Below, one piece after another: positions 40,401-48,079 of a DNA stretch of 64,000 nt. Positions within the stretch are counted from its first letter, which is position 1. Every line of letters starts with the position of its first letter. Position numbers and translations under genes: made by a program. The notes beneath the pieces were generated by a model, which saw only the letters and a program-made list of their open reading frames with translations, was not told the origin of the DNA and searched no databases. Origin of the DNA: Paracoccus marcusii (GTDB lineage: Bacteria > Pseudomonadota > Alphaproteobacteria > Rhodobacterales > Rhodobacteraceae); NCBI RefSeq assembly GCF_028621715.1, contig NZ_CP117466.1:186001-250000 (forward strand), written 5' to 3'.

Positions 40401-40887
40401 TGCCGCCGCGGATCGCGTAATCGCCCGGGTCGGTCACGGTCGCGGTCTGCGCGAACCCCATGCGCACCAGGAACTCGCGCAGGGCGGCCTCGTCGATGCG
40501 GTCGCCCACGCGCGCGATGAAGGCCGTGCCGCGGACCAGATCGCGGGCCGGCACCCGCTGCAGCACGGCGTTCAGCGTGGTCAGCAGGACGAACGGTCCC
40601 TTGATGCGCCCCTGCGCCAGACCCGCCAGCGTCGCCATGCGCGCGGCCTGAACCTCGGGCGCCGGAGAGATGCGGTCATAGGGCGTCGTGTCCCAGGCCG
40701 GGAAATCCAGCACCGGCAGATGCGGTGCCATGAAGGCCAGCGCCTGACGCATCGCCTCCATGCGGCGGTCGTCGCGGGCCACGTGGATCACGGGCGCGCC
40801 ACGGTTCTCGGGTCGCGCCGCCTCGCGCGCGATCAGCGCGGCGTCATAGCCTTCGGGCGCACCGGACAGGATCAGCTTGTCGGACAT
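37405..40887 (-). CDS. mfd: Transcription-repair coupling factor Mfd
   Basis: Translocase that removes RNA polymerase stalled at DNA damage and recruits UvrA, 1160 residues. The N-terminal UvrB-like domain spans about 1-380, and the CarD-like RNA polymerase interaction domain starts near LSPGDLVVHVEHGIGRYTGI. The RecG-like motor has Walker A VGDVGFGKTEVAMRAA, IDEEQHFGVGHKERLK as motif II, TATPIPRTLQLSLTGVRDLS as motif III, and the TRG-type region through QIRGRVGRSKARAYAYL. The C-terminal regulatory domain is present. The ATG at 40885-40887 starts MSDKLILSG. Confidence 0.97.
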   Translation of the reverse strand: MSDKLILSGAPEGYDAALIAREAARPENRGAPVIHVARDDRRMEAMRQALAFMAPHLPVLDFPAWDTTPYDRISPAPEVQAARMATLAGLAQGRIKGPFVLLTTLNAVLQRVPARDLVRGTAFIARVGDRIDEAALREFLVRMGFAQTATVTDPGDYAIRGGIIDIYPPGTTGPIRMDLFGDVLDGARRFDPDTQRTTEKLDRIELAPMSEVILDEPSITRFRQSYRTEYGGGTSDPLYESVSAGRKMAGMEHWLPWFHDRMESLFDYAPGASVVLDDHIGQVIDARRTMVREQFEARRAAMAAKGRADTVYKPVPPDAMFPTDVEWDAWLAPHRVLRLSVLQQPPGPGVLDAGGRQGRNFAPERQAEQINLFGALADHVKALARTHRVIIASFSDGARERLSGLLTDEGLAGAKPIADIRDLPDQPGSIGLTVWPLDEGFVADGSALGRLAVISEQDVLGDRLIRGAKKRRKADNFLKDTQTLSPGDLVVHVEHGIGRYTGIETIMAMKVPHDCVALEYAGGDRLFVPVENIELLSRYGHEEGLLDRLGGGAWQARKAKLKERIKLIADKLMRVAAERLLRPAPVLEPDDHEWQAFAARFPYSETDDQLSAIEDVAGDLAIGRPMDRLIVGDVGFGKTEVAMRAAFIAASQGMQVAVVAPTTLLARQHYRSFVERFRGTAITVRPLSRFVSAKDASATRTGLSDGSVDIVVGTHAVLAKGVRFKNLGLLIIDEEQHFGVGHKERLKELRSDIHVLTLTATPIPRTLQLSLTGVRDLSVIGTPPVDRLAIRTYVSEFDTVTIREALLREKYRGGQSFFVVPRLTDLPEIEHWLTENMPELCYIVAHGQLAAGDLDSRMNAFYDGSHDVLLATTIVESGLDIPTANTMIVWRADMFGLSQLYQIRGRVGRSKARAYAYLTTKPRAPLTPQAMRRLKFLGNIDGLGAGFNLASQDLDLRGAGNLLGEEQSGHIKEVGFELYQAMLEETIAKLKSGELEGTPEDEWAPQLNLGVPVTIPDSYIPDLDVRLGLYRRLADLTTKVELEGFAAELIDRFGPLPREVNTLLLVIRIKAMAKRANIAKLDVGPKGITVQFHQDKFPNPAGLVDFLSDERGTAKVTDNKIVLKRDFATDGERIKGAFAVARDLAAKIKEGRAAAKKAAT

Positions 40888-40927
40888 GGATGCTGACCTA
40901 AGCGGCTGCGCGGGGAAGTCAAGCGGG

Positions 40928-41500
40928 CTAGAAGCCAACGGGATGCAGGACCGTCCACAATGCCCCCCACAACGCCGTCACCGCGACCGCGATCATCGAC
41001 AGGATCGTCACGAAGCGCTTGTGCCAGACCATCGCGCGGGCCGCATCGCCCGCCGCCTGCGACACGGGGGCGCGCCCCTCCTGCGCGGCATGGACCAGCG
41101 GCACCAGACGCCGCGCCAGGCGCACGCGCATCCAGAACAGCACCCAGAACGGCAGCAGCAGCAGCGTCAGCGCCTGCGCCATCTCCAGCCAGAAGACGAA
41201 CCCCAGCACCGCCAGCGAGGTCATCAGGAAGCTGGTGACGCCCAGAAAGGCCGCCCCCTCGCGCGGGCGCAGCTGCCAGCGGGGCAGGATCAGCGACAGC
41301 CAGTCCAGCAGCGTGATGACCGCCGGTCCCTGCGCATCGTCGCCCGCCAGCGACGCCCGGGCGCGGGCCAGGACCTCGGTCGGGATGCCCAGCACGCTGC
41401 GGCCGGCGACCGACCACATGCCGATCAGCACAAGCCAGAACCAGATCGTCGAAAAGGACCGGCTGCCCAGAAGCCCGATCAGGTTGTCGAATTGCGGCAC
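40928..41500 (-). CDS. Conserved four-helix membrane protein, function unknown
   Basis: Predicted membrane protein of 190 residues. Hydrophobic helices lie near 15-32 (FSTIWFWLVLIGMWSVAG), 78-95, 100-118 and 165-183. Proteins with the same N-terminal pattern in Rhodobacterales are often given the label 'component of SufBCD complex'; I recall that label but see nothing here to support a SufBCD role. Start: a GTG at 41498-41500 with AAGGAACT upstream is the best choice, because no ATG begins the hydrophobic core. It is divergent from hemB. Confidence 0.7.
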   Translation of the reverse strand: MPQFDNLIGLLGSRSFSTIWFWLVLIGMWSVAGRSVLGIPTEVLARARASLAGDDAQGPAVITLLDWLSLILPRWQLRPREGAAFLGVTSFLMTSLAVLGFVFWLEMAQALTLLLLPFWVLFWMRVRLARRLVPLVHAAQEGRAPVSQAAGDAARAMVWHKRFVTILSMIAVAVTALWGALWTVLHPVGF

Positions 41501-41594
41501 GGGCAGTTCCTTGTCCTTGTCTGCGCGCGACCTTAGAACGGGTTTCAACCAAGGAAAAGCGGCACGGTTGCCCCACCCCAGACAGGAGGCCCCC

Positions 41595-42590
41595 ATGGCC
41601 AGTCCCATCATCGCCCCCTTCCCCGCCGGCCGCCTGCGCCGGCTGCGCCGCAACGCCAACATCCGCGCGATGGTGTCGGAACGGAACCTGACCCCCGCCA
41701 ACCTGATCTGGCCGATCTTCGTGACCGAGGTCGCCGGCGCCGAGGGCGAGATCGCCTCGATGCCCGGGGTCGAACGCCTGACCCTGGACGGCGCGCGGCG
41801 GGCGGCGGAACGGGCGGCGCGGCTGAACATCCCCGCGATCTGCATCTTTCCCCATTCCGACCAGGCCAGCCGCACCGACGACTGCGCCCGCGCATGGGAT
41901 CCCGACAATATCGGCAACCTGGCCATCCGCGCGGTCAAGGACGAGGTCCCCGACCTGGTCGTGATGACCGACATCGCGCTGGACCCCTATAACGCCAACG
42001 GCCATGACGGGCTGGTCCGGGACGGAGAGATCCTGAACGACGAGACCATCGAGGCGCTGGTGCGCATGGCGCTGGTCCAGGCCGATTGCGGCGCGGACAT
42101 CCTGGGGCCAAGCGACATGATGGACGGGCGCATCGCCGCCCTGCGCGCCGCCCTGGAACGCCATGACCACAAGAACGTCGCGATCCTGTCCTATGCCGCG
42201 AAATTCGCCAGCGCGTTCTACGGGCCGTTCCGCGACGCGGTGGGTGCGTCGGGCAGGCTGGTGGGCGACAAGAAGACCTATCAGATCAACCCCGCCAACC
42301 GCGGCGAGGCGATCCGCTGCGTCGCGCGCGACCTGGCCGAGGGCGCGGACATGGTCATGGTGAAACCCGGCATGCCCTATCTGGACATCTGCCGGGCCGT
42401 GAAGGACGAATTCGGCGCGCCCACCTTCGCCTATCAGGTCAGCGGCGAATACGCGATGATCGAGGGGGCGATCCGCAACGGCTGGCTGTCGCGCGACGCG
42501 ATGGTGGAAAGCCTGCTGGGCTTCCGCCGCGCGGGCTGCGACGGGGTGCTTAGCTACTTTGCGCCGACGGTGGCCGAAATGCTGGCATGA
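41595..42590 (+). CDS. hemB: Delta-aminolevulinic acid dehydratase (porphobilinogen synthase)
   Basis: Condenses two ALA molecules to porphobilinogen in haem, bacteriochlorophyll and cobalamin synthesis; 331 residues. The Schiff-base lysines are in ILSYAAKFASAFYGPFRDA and ADMVMVKPGMPYLD. The metal-site loop reads MTDIALDPYNANGHDG, lacking the three cysteines of zinc enzymes, so it belongs to the Mg/K-dependent class typical of alphaproteobacteria. The allosteric Mg region is in MVSERNLTPANLIWPIF. Start ATG with GACAGGAGG upstream. Confidence 0.96.
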   Translation: MASPIIAPFPAGRLRRLRRNANIRAMVSERNLTPANLIWPIFVTEVAGAEGEIASMPGVERLTLDGARRAAERAARLNIPAICIFPHSDQASRTDDCARAWDPDNIGNLAIRAVKDEVPDLVVMTDIALDPYNANGHDGLVRDGEILNDETIEALVRMALVQADCGADILGPSDMMDGRIAALRAALERHDHKNVAILSYAAKFASAFYGPFRDAVGASGRLVGDKKTYQINPANRGEAIRCVARDLAEGADMVMVKPGMPYLDICRAVKDEFGAPTFAYQVSGEYAMIEGAIRNGWLSRDAMVESLLGFRRAGCDGVLSYFAPTVAEMLA

Positions 42591-42660
42591 CGCCGGTGGC
42601 TGGCGTATCTTGCGCGCCAACGGGCCGAGACGAGCCCCGCACCCCGACACGAGGCGACAC

Positions 42661-43287
42661 ATGACCCACCCGATCCACCTGTCCCGTCGCAACCTGCTGC
42701 TGACCGGGGGCGCGGCCCTGCTGGCCGCCGGCTGCAGCAACGCGGTCGGCAGCGACGCGGCCGCCCAGCTGGATGCGCGCGTCGACCAGACGCACCAGTA
42801 TCTGGTGACCACCTATCCCGCATCCCAACCCCTGCTGCAGAACGCCCGCGGCGTGCTGTACATGCCCCTGATGACCGAGGCCGCGCTTGGCTTCGGCGGC
42901 GCCTATGGCCAAGGCGCGCTGCGGATCGGCGGGCAGACCGTCGACTATTACTCGGCCACCCGCGCCACCGTCGGGCTTCAGGCGGGCGCGCAGCAATACG
43001 CGCATGTGCTGATCTTCCAGGACGAACAGGCGCTGACCGCGTTCCGCGCGGCACCGGGCTGGACCGCGGGTGCCGGGGCCTATTACGCGCTGCCGTCGGG
43101 CGGCATGGCGGTGGGTGCCGATACGTTCAGCGCCCAGTTCCCGGTCGTGGCGATGATCTTCGGCCAGTCGGGCCTGATCGCCGGTGCGGCGATCGAGGGG
43201 ACGAAATACACCCGCGTCATCCCCTCGGCCCTGCCCAACGTCCAGTTCGGCAATCTGGGCCTGCCGCCGATGGGCGTGCAGGGCTAG
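42661..43287 (+). CDS. Tat-exported lipoprotein with SYLF (Ysc84) domain
   Basis: Outer or inner membrane lipoprotein of 208 residues. The N-terminus LSRRNLLLTGGAALLAAGC has a twin-arginine motif followed by a lipobox ending at Cys25, so it is probably folded before export. The mature part matches the SYLF lipid-binding domain: ARGVLYMPLMTEAALGFGGAYGQGAL (in part), YYSATRATVGLQAG, QDEQALTAFRAAPGW, and GQSGLIAGAAIEGTKYTRV at the end. SYLF proteins bind membrane lipids; the cellular role in bacteria is not settled. Convergent with the dioxygenase through a shared CTAG. Confidence 0.8.
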   Translation: MTHPIHLSRRNLLLTGGAALLAAGCSNAVGSDAAAQLDARVDQTHQYLVTTYPASQPLLQNARGVLYMPLMTEAALGFGGAYGQGALRIGGQTVDYYSATRATVGLQAGAQQYAHVLIFQDEQALTAFRAAPGWTAGAGAYYALPSGGMAVGADTFSAQFPVVAMIFGQSGLIAGAAIEGTKYTRVIPSALPNVQFGNLGLPPMGVQG

Positions 43288-43997
43288 GACCGCGACAACA
43301 GCGCCCCGCGGTCATCGGCCAGCCCGATGACCATCGCGGCCTCGAACCCGCCCTCGACCTGCGTGACCTCGGCATAGGCGCCCTGCCCCGCGCGGCGCGC
43401 GATGCCGTCCTGATCGTTGAAGATCCGCCCCCGCGTGCTGTCGCGGGCGTAATCGGGCAGCTGGTCGAAGACCGCACGGCTGAAGCGGTCGGGAAAGAAG
43501 ATCTGACCGGTCAGCAGGTCGCGTTCCCCCAGCAGCACCTTGAAATGCACATGCGCCGTGCGGCCCTGATACCATCCAGGCCAGATCGTGCGGAACGCCG
43601 CCCGCCCGGCCTGGTTGGTCACCTGCGCGCCGCGCAGGAAGGTCTCTCCGCTCAGGTCGCCCTGCTGCTGGCCGGGATAGCCGCTGTAATTGCCCTGCGC
43701 GTCGCAATGCCAGACATCCACCCGCGCGCCCTGGATGGGCCGACAGGCCGCATCCACCACCTGCAACCGCAGCGCCAGCGGATAGCCCGCGCGCCCGTCG
43801 CGGATGTCGCCGCGCATCAGGCGCGGATCGAAGTAGAACGGCCCCTGCGCCGTCGCCGGGGTCACCTGGCAGACGTTCGCGGCGATCAGCCGGGCGGCAC
43901 GGGCATCCTGGGCCAGCGCCTGCCCCACCGCCCCGATGCCCAGGACGGACGGCGCGGCGATGGCCAGGCTTCGCAACAGCTGACGGCGGTCGATCAT
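43284..43997 (-). CDS. Exported intradiol ring-cleavage dioxygenase-like protein
   Basis: Non-haem iron dioxygenase fold of 237 residues with a Tat-like leader (MIDRRQLLRSLAIAAPSVLG, cleavage near AQA or LAQ about residue 30). Iron ligands are visible: Tyr104 and/or Tyr107 in GNYSGY, Tyr143 in WPGWYQGR, and His149 and His151 in TAHVHFK. The CQVTPATAQGPFYFD start and DVWHCDAQG also match. These exported members differ from the cytoplasmic catechol enzymes and their true substrates are unknown. It follows a GntR gene on the same strand with a 66-base gap. Confidence 0.8.
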   Translation of the reverse strand: MIDRRQLLRSLAIAAPSVLGIGAVGQALAQDARAARLIAANVCQVTPATAQGPFYFDPRLMRGDIRDGRAGYPLALRLQVVDAACRPIQGARVDVWHCDAQGNYSGYPGQQQGDLSGETFLRGAQVTNQAGRAAFRTIWPGWYQGRTAHVHFKVLLGERDLLTGQIFFPDRFSRAVFDQLPDYARDSTRGRIFNDQDGIARRAGQGAYAEVTQVEGGFEAAMVIGLADDRGALLSRS

Positions 43998-44063
43998 CGT
44001 GCATCTCCTGTGGTCGGGATGCCATGATGCCCGGCAGGGCGCGCGGGCAAAGTCACATTGCCG

Positions 44064-44714
44064 TCAGGCGCCCTCGGTCGAGGTCAGGTGCCGCAGGCCG
44101 TGCGTCACGTCGGCCCGCACCGCCAGGCGCAGCGCGGGCTCGTCACCGGCGCGCAGCGCGGCCAGGATCATGCGGTGATGGCGCGGCGGTTCGTTGCGAC
44201 GCACACGACCATAAAGCGCGCGCATCGTCGGTCCCAGCTGCAGCCAGATCGTCTCCAGCATGGCCAGCATCGCGGGAGCCTGCGCCCGCAGATACAGCAT
44301 GCGGTGAAAATCGAGGTTACAGCGGATATAACCCACGGCATCGTGGCGCTCGACGGCATCCGCGATCCGCCCGTTCATCACCGCCAGACGGTCGATCAGC
44401 GCGAAATGCGCCCGCGGCAGGGCGCGGGCCGCCAGTTCGGGCTCGATCAGCGCGCGCAGGGCGGCCAGTTCCTCGATCCGGTCGTCGGACAGGGCCGGTG
44501 TGGCCACGCGTCCCGATCCCGACAGCGTCAGCGCGCCTTCGGCGACCAGGCGGCGCACGGCCTCGCGCGCGGGGGTCATCGACAGGTTGTGATCGCGCGC
44601 GATGCCGCGCAGCGTCAGCGCCTTGCCCGGCGGCAGTTCCCCCAGCATGATCTGGCTGCGCAGGCTGCGATACAGGCGTTCATGGGCGGTGGGGTCGGTC
44701 GGGCTCATGGCCAT
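44064..44714 (-). CDS. GntR family regulator, FCD (FadR) subfamily
   Basis: DNA-binding regulator of 216 residues. The winged helix-turn-helix occupies about 10-75 (LYRSLRSQIMLGELPPGKAL, LSMTPAREAVRRLVAEGAL). The all-helical FCD ligand-binding domain follows; metal-binding Asp/His positions are suggested by LDFHRMLY and DVTHGLRHL. The ligand is probably an organic acid. It lies between a YgjP-like gene (25 bases upstream) and the exported dioxygenase gene (66 bases downstream) on one strand, so it could regulate either; no operator was identified. Confidence 0.85.
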   Translation of the reverse strand: MAMSPTDPTAHERLYRSLRSQIMLGELPPGKALTLRGIARDHNLSMTPAREAVRRLVAEGALTLSGSGRVATPALSDDRIEELAALRALIEPELAARALPRAHFALIDRLAVMNGRIADAVERHDAVGYIRCNLDFHRMLYLRAQAPAMLAMLETIWLQLGPTMRALYGRVRRNEPPRHHRMILAALRAGDEPALRLAVRADVTHGLRHLTSTEGA

Positions 44715-44739
44715 GATGTGATCACAAATCCGGGCTGCG

Positions 44740-45435
44740 TCAATCGCGGAACCGCCACAGCATCAGATCGCCCCCCTGCGCGCGCAGCCACGCCCGATGC
44801 GGGGCATGACCGGGCATCAGCGCCTCGACCTGGGCCCAGAACCGAGTCGAATGATCCATATGCGCCAGATGCGCGACCTCGTGCGCCGCGACATAGTCCA
44901 GCACGACCGGCGGCGCCATCGCCAGGCGCCACGAGAACATCAGCCGCCCGTCATGGGTGCAGCTGCCCCACCGGGACCGCGTGTCGCGCAGGGCGATGGC
45001 GGCATAGGGGCGCCCCAGTGCCTCCGCAAATCGGTCGCAGGCCACCCGCAGGCGCAGCATCGCCAGATGCTTCAGCCAAGCGGCCGCAACGGCGCCCGCC
45101 GGGCGTCCTTCGGGGATCAGCAGGCGGTCGTCCTGAACCTGGGCGCGCCGCACCGGCGCCGGTGTCAGGATCAGCGCCCGCCCCTCGACCGGCAGGGCCG
45201 CGCCGGGCACCGCCGCCTGTCGCAGGGGCAGTCGGCCCACCGCCGCGCGCAGCCAGTCGCGGCGCGACCGCGCGAAATCCTGCCCCTCGGCCAGGGGTAC
45301 CCCCACGGGCAGGGTCAGCACCGCGCCCGACCCGTCGCGGGGCACGCGCAGGGTCATCCGCCGTGCGCGCGACGACCGTCGCAGACGCACCGCCAGCCCC
45401 TCTTCGATGATGATCCGCTGATCGCCGCTTGCCAT
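44740..45435 (-). CDS. YgjP-like (SprT/M48-type) metallopeptidase
   Basis: Soluble zinc-binding protein of 231 residues of the YgjP/DUF45 family. The zinc motif VAAHEVAHLAHMDHS with HExxH and a second His three residues later lies near 185-200. The characteristic RWGSCTHDGRLMFSWRL precedes it. The N-terminus has SRARRMTLRV, seen in this family. Proteolytic activity of these proteins is mostly unproven; a role with restriction enzymes or in proteolysis has been suggested for relatives. Start at the ATG 45433-45435. Confidence 0.82.
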   Translation of the reverse strand: MASGDQRIIIEEGLAVRLRRSSRARRMTLRVPRDGSGAVLTLPVGVPLAEGQDFARSRRDWLRAAVGRLPLRQAAVPGAALPVEGRALILTPAPVRRAQVQDDRLLIPEGRPAGAVAAAWLKHLAMLRLRVACDRFAEALGRPYAAIALRDTRSRWGSCTHDGRLMFSWRLAMAPPVVLDYVAAHEVAHLAHMDHSTRFWAQVEALMPGHAPHRAWLRAQGGDLMLWRFRD

Positions 45436-45532
45436 GCCCGCCTTGGCCTGCCAGATAAAGCCTTTGACACCCCTTGGCCTCTGTGGCAGGGGATCACCCG
45501 ATTTCCCCTAATCGCGGCTGAAGGAGAATACC

Positions 45533-45850
45533 ATGCCCAAAGAGGAATGGGGCACCAAACGCCTGTGCCCGCATTGCGCCACCCGCTTTTACGACCTGAA
45601 GGCAGATCCGATGACCTGCCCGGCCTGCGGGAACACATTCACGGTGACCAGCCTGACCGACGGTCGTGGCAAGACGCTGGTGACCGAGAAGACGGCCGCG
45701 GCGAACGATGACGACGAACTGGTCGACGACGAAGAGGATATCGCCGACGACGCGGGCGAGATCGACGACGACCTGCTGGAAGAGGACGACGACGACGGCG
45801 ACGTGTCGCTGGACGACATCGCCGATGTCGCGGGCGACGAAGAGGAATAA
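45533..45850 (+). CDS. TIGR02300 family acidic protein
   Basis: Small protein of 105 residues. The N-terminal half has two zinc-knuckle-like pairs, CPHC (about residue 12) and CPAC (about 28), around the FYDLKADP segment that names the FYDLN family. From about residue 57 on it is almost only Asp and Glu (DDDELVDDEEDIADDAGE and so on). Found throughout alphaproteobacteria; the function is unknown. Good ribosome site (GAAGGAGAATACC). A hairpin terminator follows and a tRNA gene lies downstream. Confidence 0.88.
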   Translation: MPKEEWGTKRLCPHCATRFYDLKADPMTCPACGNTFTVTSLTDGRGKTLVTEKTAAANDDDELVDDEEDIADDAGEIDDDLLEEDDDDGDVSLDDIADVAGDEEE

Positions 45851-45855
45851 GACCC

Positions 45856-45886
45856 AAGGCCGCGCCCGAAATGGCGCGGCCTTCTT
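45856..45886 (+). terminator. Terminator after the TIGR02300 gene
   Basis: AAGGCCGCGCC and its exact complement enclose a 6-base loop, followed by CTTCGTT. It lies five bases past the stop. Confidence 0.75.
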
Positions 45887-45968
45887 CGTTGCGGCGCATC
45901 GATGCGGAGCGCCGCGCAGGCCTGCCGGGGGAATTTCCGGAAACTGCACGGCGCCGCCGATTTTCCGC

Positions 45969-45997
45969 TTGCACCCCGCCGCGCCCCCTCCTATAGA
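45969..45997 (+). promoter_or_regulatory. tRNA-Ala promoter
   Basis: TTGCAC and TATAGA are separated by exactly 17 bases, a strong sigma-70-like promoter. Transcription would start near 46004, about 37 bases before the mature tRNA. Confidence 0.65.
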
Positions 45998-46040
45998 CCC
46001 CACACGCGGCGGCGCAGACGCGCTTCGCGGACCTCACGGT

Positions 46041-46116
<76 letters not shown>

Positions 46117-46170
46117 TTAGACTTTCCATGACATTCCAGACAGCTGATCCGACCCGCAAGGCCGACCTGT

Positions 46171-48027
46171 CTAGACGTCGATCTCGAAGCCTGGCAGCCA
46201 GCGGTGCAGCATTGTCCCCGGCAGGTGAACGGCCGGACGCGACAGCGTCGTGCGCAACAGGCCGCGGCGGGCCGGATGGGCATTCCCCTCGACCCGCATG
46301 TTCTGGCGCTGCATCGCATAGCGCACGCCGGTAACCGGCCCGTCGATGGTCAGGTGCAGATCATGGCCGTCAAGGGCCAGCGCGGTGATCGTGCCGCCGC
46401 CGGTGACCTCGACGCCCAGAAACGCGTCGATGCCCCGGCCGCCATAAGGCGAGGCCTGATGGTCCGCCAGGGCTTCGTCCGGGCGCAGGGCAAAGCGCAA
46501 CGTGATCCGGTCGCCCTGACGCCGTGCGGTCGGGCGCGGGATCGTCCAGCCGCGCCCTGCCATGGTTTCTCGCAGGGCCCATGCCGCCAGCTCTCCCATG
46601 ATGCGGGAATGCTGCAGGTCCGGGTGCACGCGGTCGGACAGGGCCGAGGGATAGATCGGCCCCACCATCACGGCATCGTCGCGCCCGGCCACGAAGGCCA
46701 GCTGATCGGCGGCGGCATGGTTCGTGTCGCTGCCGTGATGCGACTGGTCCGACCCCGCGGTCTGCATCAACAGGATCATCTTGCGCGCGGCGGGGTAAAG
46801 ATCGTCCAGCCGGGCCCGGATGCGGTTCCAGTGCGCCTGCAAGGCGTTCAGATACACACCCGGCGCGGCCTGGCGGTCGGCTTCTCCCTGGATCCAGAAA
46901 TAGACGACCGTCTCTGGCGCGCTCCCCTCCCGCAGATATGCAAGATGCGTGCCGTTGATGATCATGTCCATGTTGTGGCGGACCAACCCGTCGGGGTCCT
47001 CCAACAGCGCGATCGACTGACCGGCGACAGGATTTCCGGAGATGCTGATCGGCGCGAAACGCTGCACGTCCTCTGCCTCATCCCCGTGTCCAACCAGGGC
47101 CTGCGCCATTGGCAGAGCCGGCGGAACCGGCTTGGATATCCTGACACGCGTGAACTCGGCCTCAGACAGCGCAACAGGACCGCTGCGCTTCTGCAAGCCC
47201 TGCAGCTCAATGATGCGACGCTCGGGCCCGGTGTGGATTCCGCTCAGCATTTGCACATTCAGACGGGCGATGTCAGCCAGCGCAAGCTTGTCGACAGCCG
47301 GGACATCGGGACCAAGGGCCAAGGATTGGCCATTGAAATGAATCAGCAACGGTGATCCGCTCACCGCTTCGTCTGCACCGCCCCGGCGGGACGAAAGCCA
47401 GTCGCGCAGTGCACCGATATCGGTTTCGTTCAGAACCTGAAGCGTCAGATCATGAAGTGTCACGGCGGCCTTGGTACCGGCGTGAATCTGTCGAATCTGC
47501 AACAGCGGCATTGCATCGAAGGCTGCGGCCTCTTCGATCAGGCCATCTTCATGACAGGTCAGCAGATGGCCGGACGCCGTCAATACAAAGCAGACCGTCC
47601 GCCGCGTGTTCAGCTTACTTGCGAAATCAACCCGGGCGGTTCCAACCCTCGCAACCCAATGGGTTCCCATATCGCGGAACGACAAACTCAGCCCGCTCTG
47701 ATCGATCAATGACAGCAGGGTGCCGTGCGGAGATGGCTCTTTCTGTGAAAAGCATATTTCGACCAGAATGGCCTCTGCCTGCAGCAACGCCGTCGCAGGC
47801 AGGACGCATCGCAGGCTGGTGCCCCGGACAACATCGATCCCATCCGGCCCGGCGGACAGAACCGTGCCGGGCGGATGCGCCCTGAGCGAAAGGTCGCGCT
47901 GGCCCCGCAGCGTGATTGCGGCGACCTGACTGTCCGGGGTGTCAGGCAGCGTCAGGACCATGGGCGCGGGCACCGATGCGCCATCCGACCCCGGGGTCGA
48001 GCCGTCGGACGCGTTGCTGCCGGTCAT
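46171..48027 (-). CDS. LamG-like plus SGNH/SASA-type esterase (sialate O-acetylesterase-like)
   Basis: Large protein of 618 residues. About 40-205 looks like a concanavalin/LamG-type beta sandwich (HGTLLSLIDQSGLSLSFRD). From about 226 comes an SGNH-like hydrolase: block I LLIHFNGQSLALG with candidate nucleophile Ser235, a middle WIQGEADRQ (about 378-386), and block V SDRVHPDLQHS giving Asp465 and His468. A beta-rich tail follows. The family removes O-acetyl groups from sugars; no signal peptide is seen. Base composition at about 47300-47800 is lower in GC than nearby. It lies 52 bases after the GT61 gene, same strand. Confidence 0.68.
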   Translation of the reverse strand: MTGSNASDGSTPGSDGASVPAPMVLTLPDTPDSQVAAITLRGQRDLSLRAHPPGTVLSAGPDGIDVVRGTSLRCVLPATALLQAEAILVEICFSQKEPSPHGTLLSLIDQSGLSLSFRDMGTHWVARVGTARVDFASKLNTRRTVCFVLTASGHLLTCHEDGLIEEAAAFDAMPLLQIRQIHAGTKAAVTLHDLTLQVLNETDIGALRDWLSSRRGGADEAVSGSPLLIHFNGQSLALGPDVPAVDKLALADIARLNVQMLSGIHTGPERRIIELQGLQKRSGPVALSEAEFTRVRISKPVPPALPMAQALVGHGDEAEDVQRFAPISISGNPVAGQSIALLEDPDGLVRHNMDMIINGTHLAYLREGSAPETVVYFWIQGEADRQAAPGVYLNALQAHWNRIRARLDDLYPAARKMILLMQTAGSDQSHHGSDTNHAAADQLAFVAGRDDAVMVGPIYPSALSDRVHPDLQHSRIMGELAAWALRETMAGRGWTIPRPTARRQGDRITLRFALRPDEALADHQASPYGGRGIDAFLGVEVTGGGTITALALDGHDLHLTIDGPVTGVRYAMQRQNMRVEGNAHPARRGLLRTTLSRPAVHLPGTMLHRWLPGFEIDV

Positions 48028-48079
48028 CGGGGCAGCGACAACCGGCCGGACCTGCCCGATGCCGAGAGATCATGGCCCC

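Noticed and set aside
37609..40896. Very long open frame on the plus strand across mfd
   Set aside because: It is antisense to a clear Mfd gene, is rich in His, Gln, Arg and Gly with no family pattern, and such frames are normal in GC-rich DNA. The same holds for long frames at 1365-4076, 25966-29199, 29142-30944 and 7700-9451.
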